Below, piece by piece: positions 10,891 through 21,489 of a stretch of 64,000 nt of DNA. This DNA is from Ascarosepion bandense. Lineage: Eukaryota; Mollusca; Cephalopoda; Sepiida; Sepiidae. The stretch's first letter is position 1; each line of letters opens with the position of its first letter. The stretch is from contig JBBBDQ010000348.1 in NCBI GenBank assembly GCA_037127315.1, forward strand, positions 2,417,501-2,481,500, read 5' to 3'. The notes below the pieces were generated by a model. It ran no database searches. It saw only the letters and a program-made list of their open reading frames with translations, and had not been told where the DNA came from. Both the position numbers and the translations under genes were made by a program.

Positions 10891-11172
10891 GAATGTGCAC
10901 TGGGATGCCGTAGATATCGGCTCGAAGAACCGATTGGATTCGGTGAATTTATATACGCGTAAATATCTTTGGGAAAAGCAATAATCGCTTCTTCCTCAGC
11001 TATGGATTAATAAGCAGGGTAGATTGAGTTCTATAAACTTATTTGGCGACCAGTCTACCGGAGAAAGTAATGGCAACCTACTTCGGGAAAATCTTCTGCC
11101 AAATCAGTCATGATTATTTTGACACATGATTGCCCAAGCGTGTATCATGTATGGCACTTATCTGACTGGCTG
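10891..11172 (+). mobile_element. tRNA-derived SINE, diverged
   Basis: Head TGTGCACTGGGATGCCGTAG, body CTTTGGGAAAAGCAATAATC and CAACCTACTTCGGGAAAATC, tail GGCACTTATCTGACTGGCTG. The B box is damaged. Confidence 0.8.
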
Positions 11173-11339
11173 AATTACGCAACTATCTCGTTAGATGTAT
11201 GAGTTAAGATAGATATAAAGAAGAAACTAATGAAAATACAATACATACTCGTTGTTGAATTTTGAGGCTTACTTCATCCAAAGCTCTTGATTACTTTTTT
11301 TTAAAGACAAACAGAATGAAAAGACACGCTAAAAGTTAA

Positions 11340-12210
11340 ACATTTTAATACTTTCTTTGCAAATGTTGTGGAGCAAATCCTCAACATTATTTACATTGTT
11401 CGAACGGTTGTCCTCATCTTCATCTAAAGCTCGTGGTTACTTTTTAAAACAAACAAAATTTTAAAAAAATTTAATACTTTTTTTGAAAGTTTTGTGGAGC
11501 AAATTCTCAACATTATTTACATTATTCGAACGGTTGTCCTCATCTTCATCTAAAGCTCGTGGTTACTTTTTAAAACAAACAAAATTTTAAAAAAATTTAA
11601 TACTTTTTTTGAAAGTTTTGTGGAGCAAATTCTCAACATTATTTACATTATTCGAACGGTTGTCCTCATTTTTCTTCAATACTAAAGCTTCGGTTGGTTA
11701 CTTTTTAAAACAAACAAAATTAAACAAAATTTTAAAAAATTTAATACTTTTTTTGAAAGTTTTGTGGAGCAAATTCTCAACATTATTTACATTATTCGAA
11801 CGGTTGTCCTCATCTTCATCTAAAGCTCGTGGTTACTTTTTAAAACAAACAAAATTAAAAAAAAATGTAATACTTTTTTTGAAAGTTTTGTGGAGCAAAT
11901 TCTCAACATTATTTACATTATTCGAACAGTTGTCCTCATCTTCATCTAAAGCTCGTGGTTACTTTTTAAAACAAACAAAATTTTAAGAAAATTTAATACT
12001 TTTTTTGAAAGTTTTGTGGAGCAAATTCTCAACATTATTTACATTATTCGAACGGTTGTCCTCATCTTCATCTAAAGCTCGTGGTTACTTTTTAAAACAA
12101 ACAAAATTAAAAAAAAATGTAATACTTTTTTTGAAAGTTTTGTGGAGCAAATTCTCAACATTATTTACATTATTCGAACGGTTGTCCTCATTTTGTTGCG
12201 AAATTTCAAC
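11340..12210. repeat. tandem array of ~125 bp units, about seven copies
   Basis: The word TGTGGAGCAAAT(T/C)CTCAAC recurs at about 11366, 11491, 11619, 11762, 11889, 12017 and 12140, each followed by ATTATTTACATTATTCGAAC and TTGTCCTCATCTTCATCTAA. Spacing is 123-143 bp, mainly from A-run length. The unit length lets a repetitive frame stay open, with the peptide VLWSKFSTLFTLFE repeating; I regard this as an artefact. The core ...CGGTTGTCCTCATC... is shared with the repeats at 34.15-34.4 kb. Confidence 0.93.
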
Positions 12211-12309
12211 CTTTTTGCACTGCGATTTTCTTCAGTCACTATGGTAGGTTGTTCTCTTTCCATGAGTCATGCTACTTCCGGATGTCTTAATTATCTCTTT
12301 TTAACTCTT

Positions 12310-12386
12310 TCTGCGTTGCTTTTGCAACCAGGTATTGAACTCACAATTCTTTGGGTCAAATCAACGCTTTTATCCACAAGGACACA
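12310..12386 (-). mobile_element. head of a second tRNA-derived SINE (fragment)
   Basis: Minus strand reads TGTGTCCTTGTGGATAAAAG (A-box-like) and about 35 bases later GTGAGTTCAATACCTGG (B-box-like), the layout of a tRNA-derived pol III promoter. It is different from the dominant SINE. No tail or boundary could be fixed. Confidence 0.45.
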
Positions 12387-13202
12387 TAGTCCAGCCGGTA
12401 AAAGTGGACTCACTACAGTAGTGGTTCAAACACAAGAAAGGAAGGTGATTTATTTGCTATGAAATAGCTACCGTATGATGTCATTTACTGCTCTCTTTGG
12501 CGATGGTAGTCCTGTTGGTATAGCTCAGGAGGTGGGGACGCATTATACATGAGCTATATGAAACAAATCCAGTTTTACGTAAATAAATTCTCGGGTCGCA
12601 CTAAACATGGCCGGTCGTGTATGCCATTAACATGGGATAAAAATAAAGTACATGACAACATTCCAACGCTGTTAGACCTCGTATAGTGATATTTCAACCA
12701 TCTCTCGTTCAGGGAAGAGGTTTCTTAATGCTCTTCCCAAGGGCATTAGAGCGATGTGAACGCAGACTAAGCCTAATCTTCAAAGGAGCCGCAGTCAGCA
12801 GCAGAAAAAGTGAAAAGCCGAATTCATTTGGCACAAAAAATAATCTACGCAGATGGTAAAAATATCCTTTCTCTCCCATTTCTGTTGAGCGTAAACAGGC
12901 TCTTCCGTAATCATTTGGGTTTTTAACATATGACGCCACGGTACATTAAGTATAATGTAATTTCTATTTCTTCAAATACAGAGTTTTTTAATCATGTCAT
13001 ACTAGTTCGCATAACTGGGTACAGGAGGTATTAAAGAAAGGATTAACATTGTATTTATGTTTTTTGGAGCTATCAGAAAAGCAAGTATACTGAAAGAAGT
13101 TATATAGGAGAGCAGTGTGAAATAAGAATCTGTTGGACCATAATTGGCAGTTACATTTGATTATTTCAACAGTAAAAGGGTGGAACCCTAGATGACAGTG
13201 TA
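12387..13202. other. no gene seen
   Basis: Mixed-composition DNA. TATAGCTCAGGAGGTGGGGA near 12518 is faintly A-box-like but has no matching B box. Confidence 0.4.
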
Positions 13203-13512
13203 GTCAGTCAGTTAAGTGCCATAGGTGGTACACTCTTTGGGCGATCATGTCCCGAAAGAGACATGACTGACTGGGCAGAAGATTATCCCGCAGTAGGTTG
13301 CCATGGCTTTCTGCGGTAGACTGGTTGCCTACCAAAGCTATAGAACCCAATCTGTCATGCTATTTAACCCATAACTGGAAGGAAGAGACGGATTAATATC
13401 TTTCCCAAGGGTATTTGCGCGTAAGTGAATACAATGGATTCAACTGGAATTCGAACACGGCTTCCCGGTTTCTCATTCCGAGCCGATATCCACTGTACCA
13501 CAACGCACATCC
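13203..13512 (-). mobile_element. tRNA-derived SINE, near full length
   Basis: On the minus strand the head is GATGTGCGTTGTGGTACAGT with B-box-like GTGTTCGAATTCC, followed by ATACCCTTGGGAAAGATATT, GGCAACCAGTCTACCGCAGA, the palindromic ATGTCTC/GAGACAT-type block and the CTTAACTGACTGAC tail. Confidence 0.9.
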
Positions 13513-13859
13513 CGACAGTCTAGTAACATGCTTAAAAAGACGTCAGAGCAGTTACATGATACGACGTTCTCGTCTTCTTCAAAAAGGTTAGGGTTATGGG
13601 AGCAGAATATTTGATTCAGTCTTCCTTATCTAATCGGAAAATAAAATTTATGTATTACTTTGAACGGCAAAGATTTGATTGATTGACATATTTATCCAGG
13701 TGTGGATGGTGGCGGCGGGGTACAACATCAAACGCAGAAACACAGGCAGCAACCGGCTTGAAAGGCGATAGCCGGCAAAGATGAATGACAGATATATCTG
13801 GCCGTAGATGACGTCACATTTGGAAACATAAGTAAAGTTTCTACTGGGCATAAATTGGG
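13513..13859. other. no gene seen
   Basis: Contains one GC-richer patch (13700-13780) with no recognisable motif. Confidence 0.45.
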
Positions 13860-14695
13860 GTATCAGTTTTATATTGTCACGAAGTTATAAACTGATTCCT
13901 CGATAATTACTACTTTATGATATAATAATATACTATAATGTGTCACTTTCCTCTCTAGTTATGGCTTAAATAGCAGGACAGATTGGGTTCTATAGAGTTA
14001 GTTGGCAATTAGTCTACAGCATTATGTAATGGCAACTTAATGCGGGAATATCTTCTGTCCTGTCATTCCTTTCGAGACATGATCGCCCAAGCCTGTATCA
14101 CGTATGGCACTAAACTGACTGACTGACTGACTGACTGATTATAATAGTTGAAAACATGATTAAGGCTTTTACTGGGCATAAATTGGGGGATCAGTTTTAT
14201 ATTGTTATGAAGTAATAAACTGATATCCCACTAATTAATACTTAATAATATAATACATCTCTTCCCCCTCTAGCTATGAGTCAAATAACAGGACAGATTG
14301 GGTTCTATAGCCTTGGTTGGCAACCAGTCTACTGAAGAAAGCAATGACAACCTACTGCGGGATAATGTTCTGCCCAGTCAGTCATGTCTCTTTCGAGACA
14401 TGATCTCCCAAATCGTGTATCACGTATGGCACTTAACTGACTGACTGAATATCATAGTTAAAAACATGATTAAGGCATCTACGAGGCATAAAGTGGGGGA
14501 TCAGTTTTATATTGTTATGCTGTAATAAACTAATCCACTACTAATTACTACTTAATAATATAATGCATCTCTTTTTCCTCTAGCTATGAGTCAAATAAAA
14601 GGACATATTTAGTTCTATAGCTTTGGCTGGTAACCAGTCTACCGCAGAAAGCAATGGCAACCTACTGCGGGATAATCTTCTGCCCAGATATTTAT
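13860..14695 (+). repeat. tandem array of ~300 bp SINE-tail units (three copies)
   Basis: Each unit has a linker with an inverted repeat (GGGGATCAGTTTTAT ... ATAAACTGATxCC), then TACTTAATAATATAATACAT, CTCTAGCTATGAGTCAAATA and the headless SINE body ending CACTTAACTGACTGA. Units start near 13860, 14170 and 14480, and the last stops at TCTGCCCAG (14695). A single unit is at 8653-8947 and the linker alone is at 24353-24450. Confidence 0.88.
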
Positions 14696-15714
14696 GTCAA
14701 AAATTTAAAAATTTAATGTTAAAACTGATAGATGCAACCGTAAGTTCTATGTGAAACCTTTCTTCTTGCGTACGTCATGCTTGGAGAACTCACGTCCTGT
14801 TTCTTGTTTTCTCGTAAAAACAAATGAATACAAGGTCAATTATTATCATTTCGGTTTATTTCAATCTCAATAAACCGTTGTCTGTTAGTGGCTTTATCCC
14901 CTTGATTGGTTTGAAATAATTTAAAACGTTTTAATTATTCATTTCAGATACTCTGATATAATTGAACAGGATCTTATTGAATTGCAGAGAAACCTGAATT
15001 ACACCTAATTTACTAACCATACATTTTGGCTGTAAAATACAATGTAAGAAATTTGACGAAAACGAGCACCGTTCTTAACAGGAATCACTTCAATTCTTAA
15101 ATGGCTGCCATTCAAGAGAAGGCTCTACATATTCTCATATAAAAAATCGAACAAATTGAAATTTGAGAAAGAAATCTAAACTGTTCTGAAAATAAAAACG
15201 CTTCTTTGAAATCGACTGAGAATTCTATCGAGAAGAATCCTGGAGACTTGATGAAATCTGATTATTAACTACGACCCAAAGATAACACAGGCGTGAAATT
15301 GCATCCAGGCAAAGAGTCGAGATCTTGTCATTGATATTAAACTGAAGATTTCCCAAAGAATGAATGCTGAATATTTTTCAGGCGAGAGAAAAAAAATAGG
15401 AAACAATATCCTACACCGTAGGAAAGGGTTCACATGGTTCTTCTTCTATGTTCCGTGTCCTTTCAGAACTTTTCTGAATATGGCACTCCACAACTTCCTT
15501 TCCATTTTAGTGCTTAGTAAGTTTTTAAAATGTCCTGCATCTCTAAACCTCTGTTCCATAAGTTCCTAGCTAGCTAGCGTATTAACACTTCCTGTCTCTT
15601 TTGCCTTGAATATGTCATGAGATTGTTAAATACACCAAGCACACATTTCACATTGTAAGCCAAATTATGTCCTAGTTTCCAATGTTCGTGGGAGCTCAAA
15701 ATGTTAACAGAACC
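14696..15714. other. no gene seen
   Basis: AT-rich DNA without recognisable repeats or domains. Confidence 0.5.
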
Positions 15715-16110
15715 ATATTTTTAAATGCAATGTAATGTGTTATGACCAGATTTAAACGAGCTTTTATTAAGTGTGGGTTGTTTGGATTTAATGCAAATGG
15801 CCTCCAATATCTGAAGGTTCTTTTTACTGTGCGTATGAATGAGGACTATTGTTGAATCGCATTACACATTTACGAACTGCGTTTGCCATTTTTGGCAACT
15901 GTTATTGTTGCTTAGCAAAGTTTTATGTCAACACAAGATAAAATCATCTTTGATGGTGGATGTTTTTATGTTAATGTCTTTGTAACCTCTCTGAAGATGG
16001 CTCATGTGAGCCGAAAGCTTAGAACCAAATTAATAAAAAATTATCCAAATGTTTTTATCTTTATTTTCACCTGTAATTAAAGCCAAAATACGATGTTTAG
16101 AACTATATAT
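15715..16110. mobile_element. Penelope-like element fragment, two pieces in opposite orientation
   Basis: 15715-15845 read on the minus strand gives HTHSKKNLQILEAICIKSKQ then PTLNK, the C-terminal end of the Penelope-like protein at 55 kb. From about 15850 the plus strand switches to the element's terminal repeat: GAACTGCGTTTGCC, GTTTTATGTCAACACAAGAT, TCTGAAGATGGCTCATGTGA with GCCGAAAGCTTAG. The two halves are therefore inverted relative to the 55 kb order. The piece ends near a short (TA)n and a (TG)n run (16123-16143). Confidence 0.75.
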
Positions 16111-16596
16111 ATAGTGTTTGTATGTGTGTGTGTGTGTGTGTGTGGTTAAAACAAACGTAATATATTTATTAAATATTTTTAAAATACAGTAACCTATATT
16201 TTGCATTATGTTATTAGTTTCCATTACATATTTAAATATGAATTGTTAAATGCCTGTTGACTGTGCCGTATCATGAATCATTATGAAATATTGCTATTTT
16301 CAAAAATGTTCAGTTCGTGTTTTAGCGTTGCTGTCTTGAGATTTCTGTTTAAGAAACATATTTGGATTATGATTTCCCTTAACGTGGCAAAATGTTATTG
16401 TTGTTACATTGTTTCATTATGAATAATGCTTCGTGCATTTTTAGTCGTTTTTTACCATCTACGTTATACCACATTATTTGTATTGTTTCTAAAGATTTGT
16501 CGAAATTATTTTGTTTTTTGTCGAGATTGTTGCAGATATGCAATTTAAGTGAATTCATCGCATAAATTTATTATATATATATATATATATATATAT
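16111..16596. other. no gene seen; microsatellites at both ends
   Basis: (TG)n at 16123-16143 and (TA)n at 16571-16597 bracket unremarkable AT-rich DNA. Confidence 0.6.
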
Positions 16597-16960
16597 ACAC
16601 TACCGGCCATAATTATTAAGACACCTCAGTGTTTTTTTTTAATGATGTATTTCATACTATTTGTAAGTATTTATTACCAACTGGATAATTCTAAATGAAA
16701 ATAAAATGCTTCTTTTGTTATTATTACTTTTAAAGAATTTACAAGAAGCCATTCCTTCGGGCAGCCAATAAGAAGAGAGACTAGCATGGGGGAGAGAGCA
16801 CACAAACTAGACACCAGAACAGTTCATTTGATGCACATGTTATTGTGCAATATCAACAAAAGAATCATTCTGTTTTCATTTAGAATTATCCACTTAGCAA
16901 TAACTACTAAAAATAGTATGAAAAAAACTAGTGTGGCCTAATAATTATGGACGGTAGTAT
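16597..16960. mobile_element. Tc1/mariner-type MITE, ~364 bp, intact terminal inverted repeats
   Basis: Left end ACACTACCGGCCATAATTAT and right end (reverse complement) ATACTACCGTCCATAATTAT form inverted termini that continue imperfectly through the TTTCATACTATTT region. Both lie in TA tracts, consistent with TA target sites. The interior has no transposase. A degenerate, reversed copy is at 51358-51645. Confidence 0.85.
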
Positions 16961-16981
16961 ATATATATATATATATATATA

Positions 16982-17092
16982 CAGAGAGAGAGAGAGAGAT
17001 TGAGAGATTGAGAGAGATTGAGAGAGAGTTTGAGAGATTGAGACTGAGAGATTGAGAGAGAGATTAAGATTGAGAGAGAGAGATGGTGGGGA
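16982..17092. repeat. (GA)n-rich microsatellite
   Basis: GAGAGA runs broken by TTGAGA words, directly after a (TA)n tract. Confidence 0.95.
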
Positions 17093-17564
17093 GATTCATG
17101 TTGGGTGTATTAAATCTTTTTTTAATCCAATTAGATCTGATCTAAATTAGTATTTTGTTTAAAACCGTTTTACCTACAATTTCTATTGTTCTTAATATTT
17201 TGCACCTCAACGTGAGACGTTTCTCTCCAGGAAACGTATTAATTGTTCCACAAAATCGATTAGATTTTTCTTTTCTTGTATTTTGACATGCTTAGCTATT
17301 TCTCAAACAAAGGCATTTTAAATACTTAAATATTTTACAGAGACTTACGAAAAGTTCTTTCTCGATTAGTAATTACTAAGTATGGTTTTGCACTCAAAGA
17401 ATTTTGAACGTCAACACATTGATATTCAAGAATCTCTGAGCCGTAATCACCAGGCACGGTAATATTTTGCACTACTAGCCCGGCTAATTTTTATTTCGGC
17501 TTCTTGGTTCCCAGTCAGCTTTTGTGAATAGTCTCTATCAATTCAGGGGCAGTGAACTGAGCAC
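17093..17564. other. no gene seen
   Basis: AT-rich spacer with nothing recognised. Confidence 0.5.
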
Positions 17565-17887
17565 GCAAGCAACGATGAGGTGTTGGAAAGAATGGCAACA
17601 AAAAGGAAATTAATACTGAGCATCAGGAAAAGACAACTGAAGTTCCTGGGACACGCAATGAGGAAGGAGAGCTTAGAGAACCTGATACGAACTGGCCAGA
17701 TAGAAGGAAATAGAGACAGAGGAAGGCAGCGAATAACATATTTGCAGGGCCTGATCAGGTGGATGACGGAACGGGGGTTGCCAGGAGTAACAGGAGCAAA
17801 CATACTAAGAGCCACAATGGATAGGGAGACGTGGAGAACCATGATCGCCTACGTCCTGAAGGGACAGAGTACATAGAAGAAGAAGAA
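17565..17887 (+). mobile_element. LINE-B: C-terminal tail of a YADD-type LINE
   Basis: Plus-strand frame reads EVLERMATKRKLILSIRKRQ, then LKFLGHAMRK, GRQRITYLQGLIRWM, ETWRTMIAYVLKGQST and a stop at 17875. This is the post-RT tail of a LINE ORF2 widespread in animals, after the WFYRRMLRISW block. The fragment is in frame but lacks everything upstream. The 3' end is an AGA-rich tail (AGAAGAAGAAGAAG). Clade (RTE-like) is tentative. Confidence 0.82.
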
Positions 17888-18011
17888 GATTAGAATAAGA
17901 GCGAACTTTCATTATTTTACATTTCAAATGACTTGATATAATAGTAAATTCAATGCTAATAGTTTATTGTCTGTTTATGAAACCCACTTCTGGTTCTTTC
18001 TTCACAGTAAC

Positions 18012-18043
18012 GTTTCATAGATAGATAGATAATGAACAGACTG

Positions 18044-18084
<41 letters not shown>

Positions 18085-18095
18085 TGAACAGACTG

Positions 18096-18136
<41 letters not shown>

Positions 18137-18147
18137 TGATATGACTG

Positions 18148-18188
<41 letters not shown>

Positions 18189-18246
18189 TGAACAGACTGA
18201 GATAGATAGATAGATATGAACAGACTGAGATAGATAGATAGATATT
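18012..18246. repeat. (GATA)n array with recurrent TGAACAGACTGA interruptions
   Basis: Blocks of GATA are separated by TATGAACAGACTGA at least four times. The same interruption, reverse-complemented, punctuates the (TATC)n array at 43935-44832 and a variant occurs at 50660-50885. Confidence 0.95.
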
Positions 18247-18377
18247 AATAATCACTGCTATATATGTAGATAGAAACTAAGAGCAATAGATAGTAGCGTG
18301 GCATAATATCAATCCTCCTATATTTCAATGAAAGCTGTACAATCTCGTCTTAGATAAAGAAAGAGTAGAGACAACAA

Positions 18378-18715
18378 AAATGCGGCTCTACAGAAAGATG
18401 CTGAGAATTAAATGGCCTGCACATTTGATTAACTTCGATGTTTTAGAAAACATGCAAACTATAACGAATCACATTCGTGGCATTATAAAGAGGCAGTTAA
18501 AAATTCCCAAAGAAAATAATGAAGGAAGACGGTTTAGAAAAGTTAAAACTCACAGGATATATTGAAGACAAGACGGCCATAGGAAATCAGCGCATAACCT
18601 ATTTAATTGGTAAATGGTAGTTAGAACAGATGTTAACGGAGAAAGCAAAAGACAGGATATTGTGGAGAGCCATGATCATGCTTGACCTGAATTAATATGA
18701 CATAGAAAAAAAGAT
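18378..18715 (+). mobile_element. LINE-B, eroded second copy
   Basis: Plus strand reads LYRKMLRIKWPAHL and DVLENM, then, in shifted frames, words matching GLENL...TGQIEG...QRITYLI and WRAMIM. Several indels and stops. It lies just before the minus-strand LINE-A copy. Confidence 0.65.
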
Positions 18716-18734
18716 TGTAATCGTGGCCGTTAGG

Positions 18735-19432
18735 AAAGCAAGCATACGGAAGGGAGTTCCACCGGCAGGAAATGCGAGAAAAGAAGCTAATTTAATTGAG
18801 TAGAATTGTGGCCTGTATTTGGTTGATCTAACTGTAAATAAGTGAGACCTTGTTGCCAGTCTGATTGTAAATTCTAAGGACGAGGGGACCAGTGACTTAA
18901 GTTCATCGGAGCAGACACCATGAATATCTTTGTAAAATAGTCAGAGGGAAGCCACACCCCGCCGGTGAAAAAGTGGCTGGTGTCGAGCTGCCAAGTCGGG
19001 ACCTATCAAGTTACAGATTCTCTTTTGGAGCCTGTCGAGAACACTGAGGTGAACAGCAGGGGCGCCTGACCATATATGACAGCAATATTCTATGCACGGA
19101 CGGATGGTTGATTTTTATATGTGCAGTATGGATTCAGGCGGAAAAAAAACCTTCCTGGCCCGACACAGTGACACAATTTTCCTAGTAGTGGATTTGGCTA
19201 TTGACTAAATGTAATGATTCCGCATGAGGTCGGAAGATAGAGTAAGGCCGAGGAGGCGCAATATATTGCTTTTATGAAGACTCGCTTGGCCCATGCTTAT
19301 GCGGGGCAGGAGAGGTTGCCTGTGATGGTTGACAGATAGCAGTTTCGGTTATGAAGAATTGAAATTTAGAAGCCCCTTTTTTACCCCAGTCCACCACTGA
19401 GTGTAGATATTTCTCAAGATCAGCAGCCATCA
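18735..19432 (-). mobile_element. LINE-A copy 3, post-RT and RT-end fragment
   Basis: On the minus strand the known LINE-A order is present but diverged: the HIWSGAP equivalent near 19070, the CNLIDRS...ADR equivalent near 19000, FTK.F.GVCSDEL near 18920 and RLWNSL near 18760. It runs to the LNWGKK-like region near 19390. A headless SINE abuts its high-coordinate end. Many indels; dead. Confidence 0.72.
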
Positions 19433-19435
19433 ATA

Positions 19436-19648
19436 ACTTGGGAAAGGTATTAATCCGTCTCTTCCTTCTAGTTATGGGTTAAATAGCAGGACAGATTGGG
19501 TTCTACTGCCTCGGTCGGCAACCAGTCTACCGCAGAAAGCAATGGCAACCTACTGCGGGATAATCTTCTGCCCAGTCAGTCATGTCTCTTTCAAGACATG
19601 ATCACCCAAGCGTGTATCACGTATGACACTTAACTGACTGACTGACCT
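19436..19648 (+). mobile_element. tRNA-derived SINE, head-truncated
   Basis: Starts inside the body at CTTGGGAAAGGTATTAATCC and runs intact to ACACTTAACTGACTGACTGA. It is joined directly to the LINE-A fragment. Confidence 0.9.
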
Positions 19649-20140
19649 CTTTTGAAGTTATATTTCTTGCGTTAGTAGAAGTTGGTAAGGTTCCTGTAGG
19701 TTTCGAATTTCAGTCTTTGAATTTTTACTTACGATCTTTTAATGCTGAATTATTTAAACCCGTTGACTGCCAGAGGTCTATTACGAAACTTTATATTGTC
19801 CAAAATAGCTTCATTTGAATTCTTAACAGTGTATTCACACTAAATCTATCACAGTGAATAAAGTCTTCGTTGGCTCCAGCAGACAACAATGCATCAGAAA
19901 CTGAAAAGCACTAGATAACTCCCAGTTGACATCATAACAAAATAAACGGTACCTACATTATATTTTCATTAAATTTAGTAGAATTACAATTATTAAAATG
20001 ATTGTCATATCTAACGCACTATATAAAATATTAATTATTTGACTTATTATACCAACTGACGGAGGTCAGTTACGAAATGTGACTTCAAACGCCATATTTA
20101 TATGAGCCAACTAAATAACAGATGATTATGAGTTGATTTA
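19649..20140. other. no gene seen
   Basis: AT-rich spacer; no recognisable features. Confidence 0.5.
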
Positions 20141-20330
20141 TAAAGTGTAACCAGGATATAAGAGATTTATGAAGAACGAATAATATGTATCTTATATTCG
20201 AGTTTCTCTTATATCCGGGTTTATCTACTTTATATACATTACCACATGCTCTAATTTGGGACAGGATAAAATCTCTCTTATATTCGGGTTTCTCTTATAT
20301 TCGGATCTCTTATATCAGGGTTATACTGTA
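20141..20330. mobile_element. pogo/Tigger-like MITE, ~190 bp
   Basis: Left end AAGTGTAACCAGGATATAAG and right end (reverse complement) ACAGTATAACCCTGATATAA are similar inverted termini flanked by TA. Interior repeats of the type CCCGGATATAAGAGAAACTC are the subterminal pattern I associate with pogo-like elements. No transposase. Confidence 0.65.
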
Positions 20331-20780
20331 GCTTCCACTGAAGTCTTAACCTTCTTTTGGTACTAAAATTACTACTGGGAATAATCTCGTTGCTGGCAGC
20401 GGCAGATCGAAATGTATCAAAATCTGCTAAGCTCGATATAACTGTAAGTTGATGTCCTAATAAAACTACCCCTCACTAGTAATTTTGTGGTTGGTAGGCA
20501 ATATGTTAAAATGCAGTGAAACCTAAAATTTGGTTTAAAAGGTGCCCTACGCCTTACTAGTTTGTTTTCTTCTCTATGACAACCCTAAGACCGCATACAA
20601 TAAAAAATAGAAAGCTACAAAATTTGGACCTCAGTTGTTCAGTAAGAAATCAGCAGCCATATTTACAGAACATTGCACTAATCGATAACAACTTTTTTGA
20701 ACGTTGAAAAACGTTTTGCTTCGAAAGATTATCAGTTCCACGTGTTTGTCGAGTTATTTTCTGAGCAAAGGCAGCGGAAT
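20331..20780. other. no gene seen
   Basis: No recognised sequence. Confidence 0.5.
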
Positions 20781-20810
20781 ATTATTTAAAATATATTCAT
20801 TATATATATC

Positions 20811-21098
20811 GGTCAGTTAAGTGCCGTACGTGAAACAAGCTTGGGCGATCATGTCCCGAAAGATACATGACTGACTGGACAGAAGATTATCCCGCAGTAG
20901 GTTGACATTGCTTTCTGTGGTAGACTGGTTGCCGGCCAAGGCTACAGAACCCAATCTTTCCTGTTATTTAACACATAACTGGAGGGAAGAGACGGATTAA
21001 TACCTTTCCCAAGGGTATTTGCGCGTAAGTGAATGCAATGAATTCAACTGGAATTCGAACTCGTTCCGAGCCGATATCCACTGTACCACAACGCACAT
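20811..21098 (-). mobile_element. tRNA-derived SINE within an AT-rich array
   Basis: Minus-strand head ATGTGCGTTGTGGTACAGTG and GAGTTCGAATTCC B box; tail GGCACTTAACTGACCG. A ~33 bp duplicate of the head (TTCCGAGCCGATATCCACTG) lies at 21201-21233. Confidence 0.9.
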
Positions 21099-21200
21099 TA
21101 AATTCTTAACATTTGTCTAGATTCGCATACTCTCCTTTGTCCTGTTTGTTTAAAATATTAGGTTTGATATTGCAAAACATTTTCATCAACAATTATTGGT

Positions 21201-21233
21201 TCCGAGCCGATATCCACTGGACCACAACGCACA
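21201..21233 (-). mobile_element. isolated SINE head fragment
   Basis: CCGAGCCGATATCCACTGGA and CCACAACGCACATC repeat the end of the SINE 130 bp upstream. Confidence 0.85.
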
Positions 21234-21489
21234 TCAAACGTATTGTATATATATTCATTATATATATATATATATTATTTAAAATAAATTTTATTTCAAA
21301 TATGTTTTATATATACTAATTATATATATACTTTATTTAAAATATATTTTATTTAAAATATATTGTATATATATTCATTATATATATACCGTATTTAATA
21401 ATATTTTATTTAAAATATATAGTATATATATTCATTATATATATATATACATTATTTAAAATATATTTTATTTAAAATATATTTTATTT

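Larger units (their letters stand above)
20781..21489. repeat. AT-rich tandem array (TTATTTAAAATATAT / ATATTCATTATATATA) split by a SINE
   Basis: Units of TATTTAAAATATATT and TATATATTCATTATATATAT occur at 20785-20808, densely at 21236-21489 and again at 22204-22290 after the Helitron-like insert. The SINE at 20811-21098 interrupts the array. Confidence 0.85.

Noticed and set aside
11609..12247. Repeated VLWSKFSTLFTLFE protein frames
   Set aside because: They follow the ~125 bp tandem unit; other unit lengths break the frame and there is no codon-level constraint.
16982..17092. Purine-rich regulatory (GAGA-factor) element
   Set aside because: The (GA)n tract abuts a MITE and (TA)n; without a nearby gene there is no support for a regulatory role.
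17543..17842. 99-codon minus-strand frame
   Set aside because: Antisense of the LINE-B C-terminal tail, which matches a known protein pattern on the plus strand. The minus-strand frame at 25212-25550 is the same case.
18012..18246. CRISPR-like regular spacing of repeats
   Set aside because: The spaced words are interruptions of a GATA microsatellite in eukaryotic DNA; spacer lengths vary and are themselves GATA.
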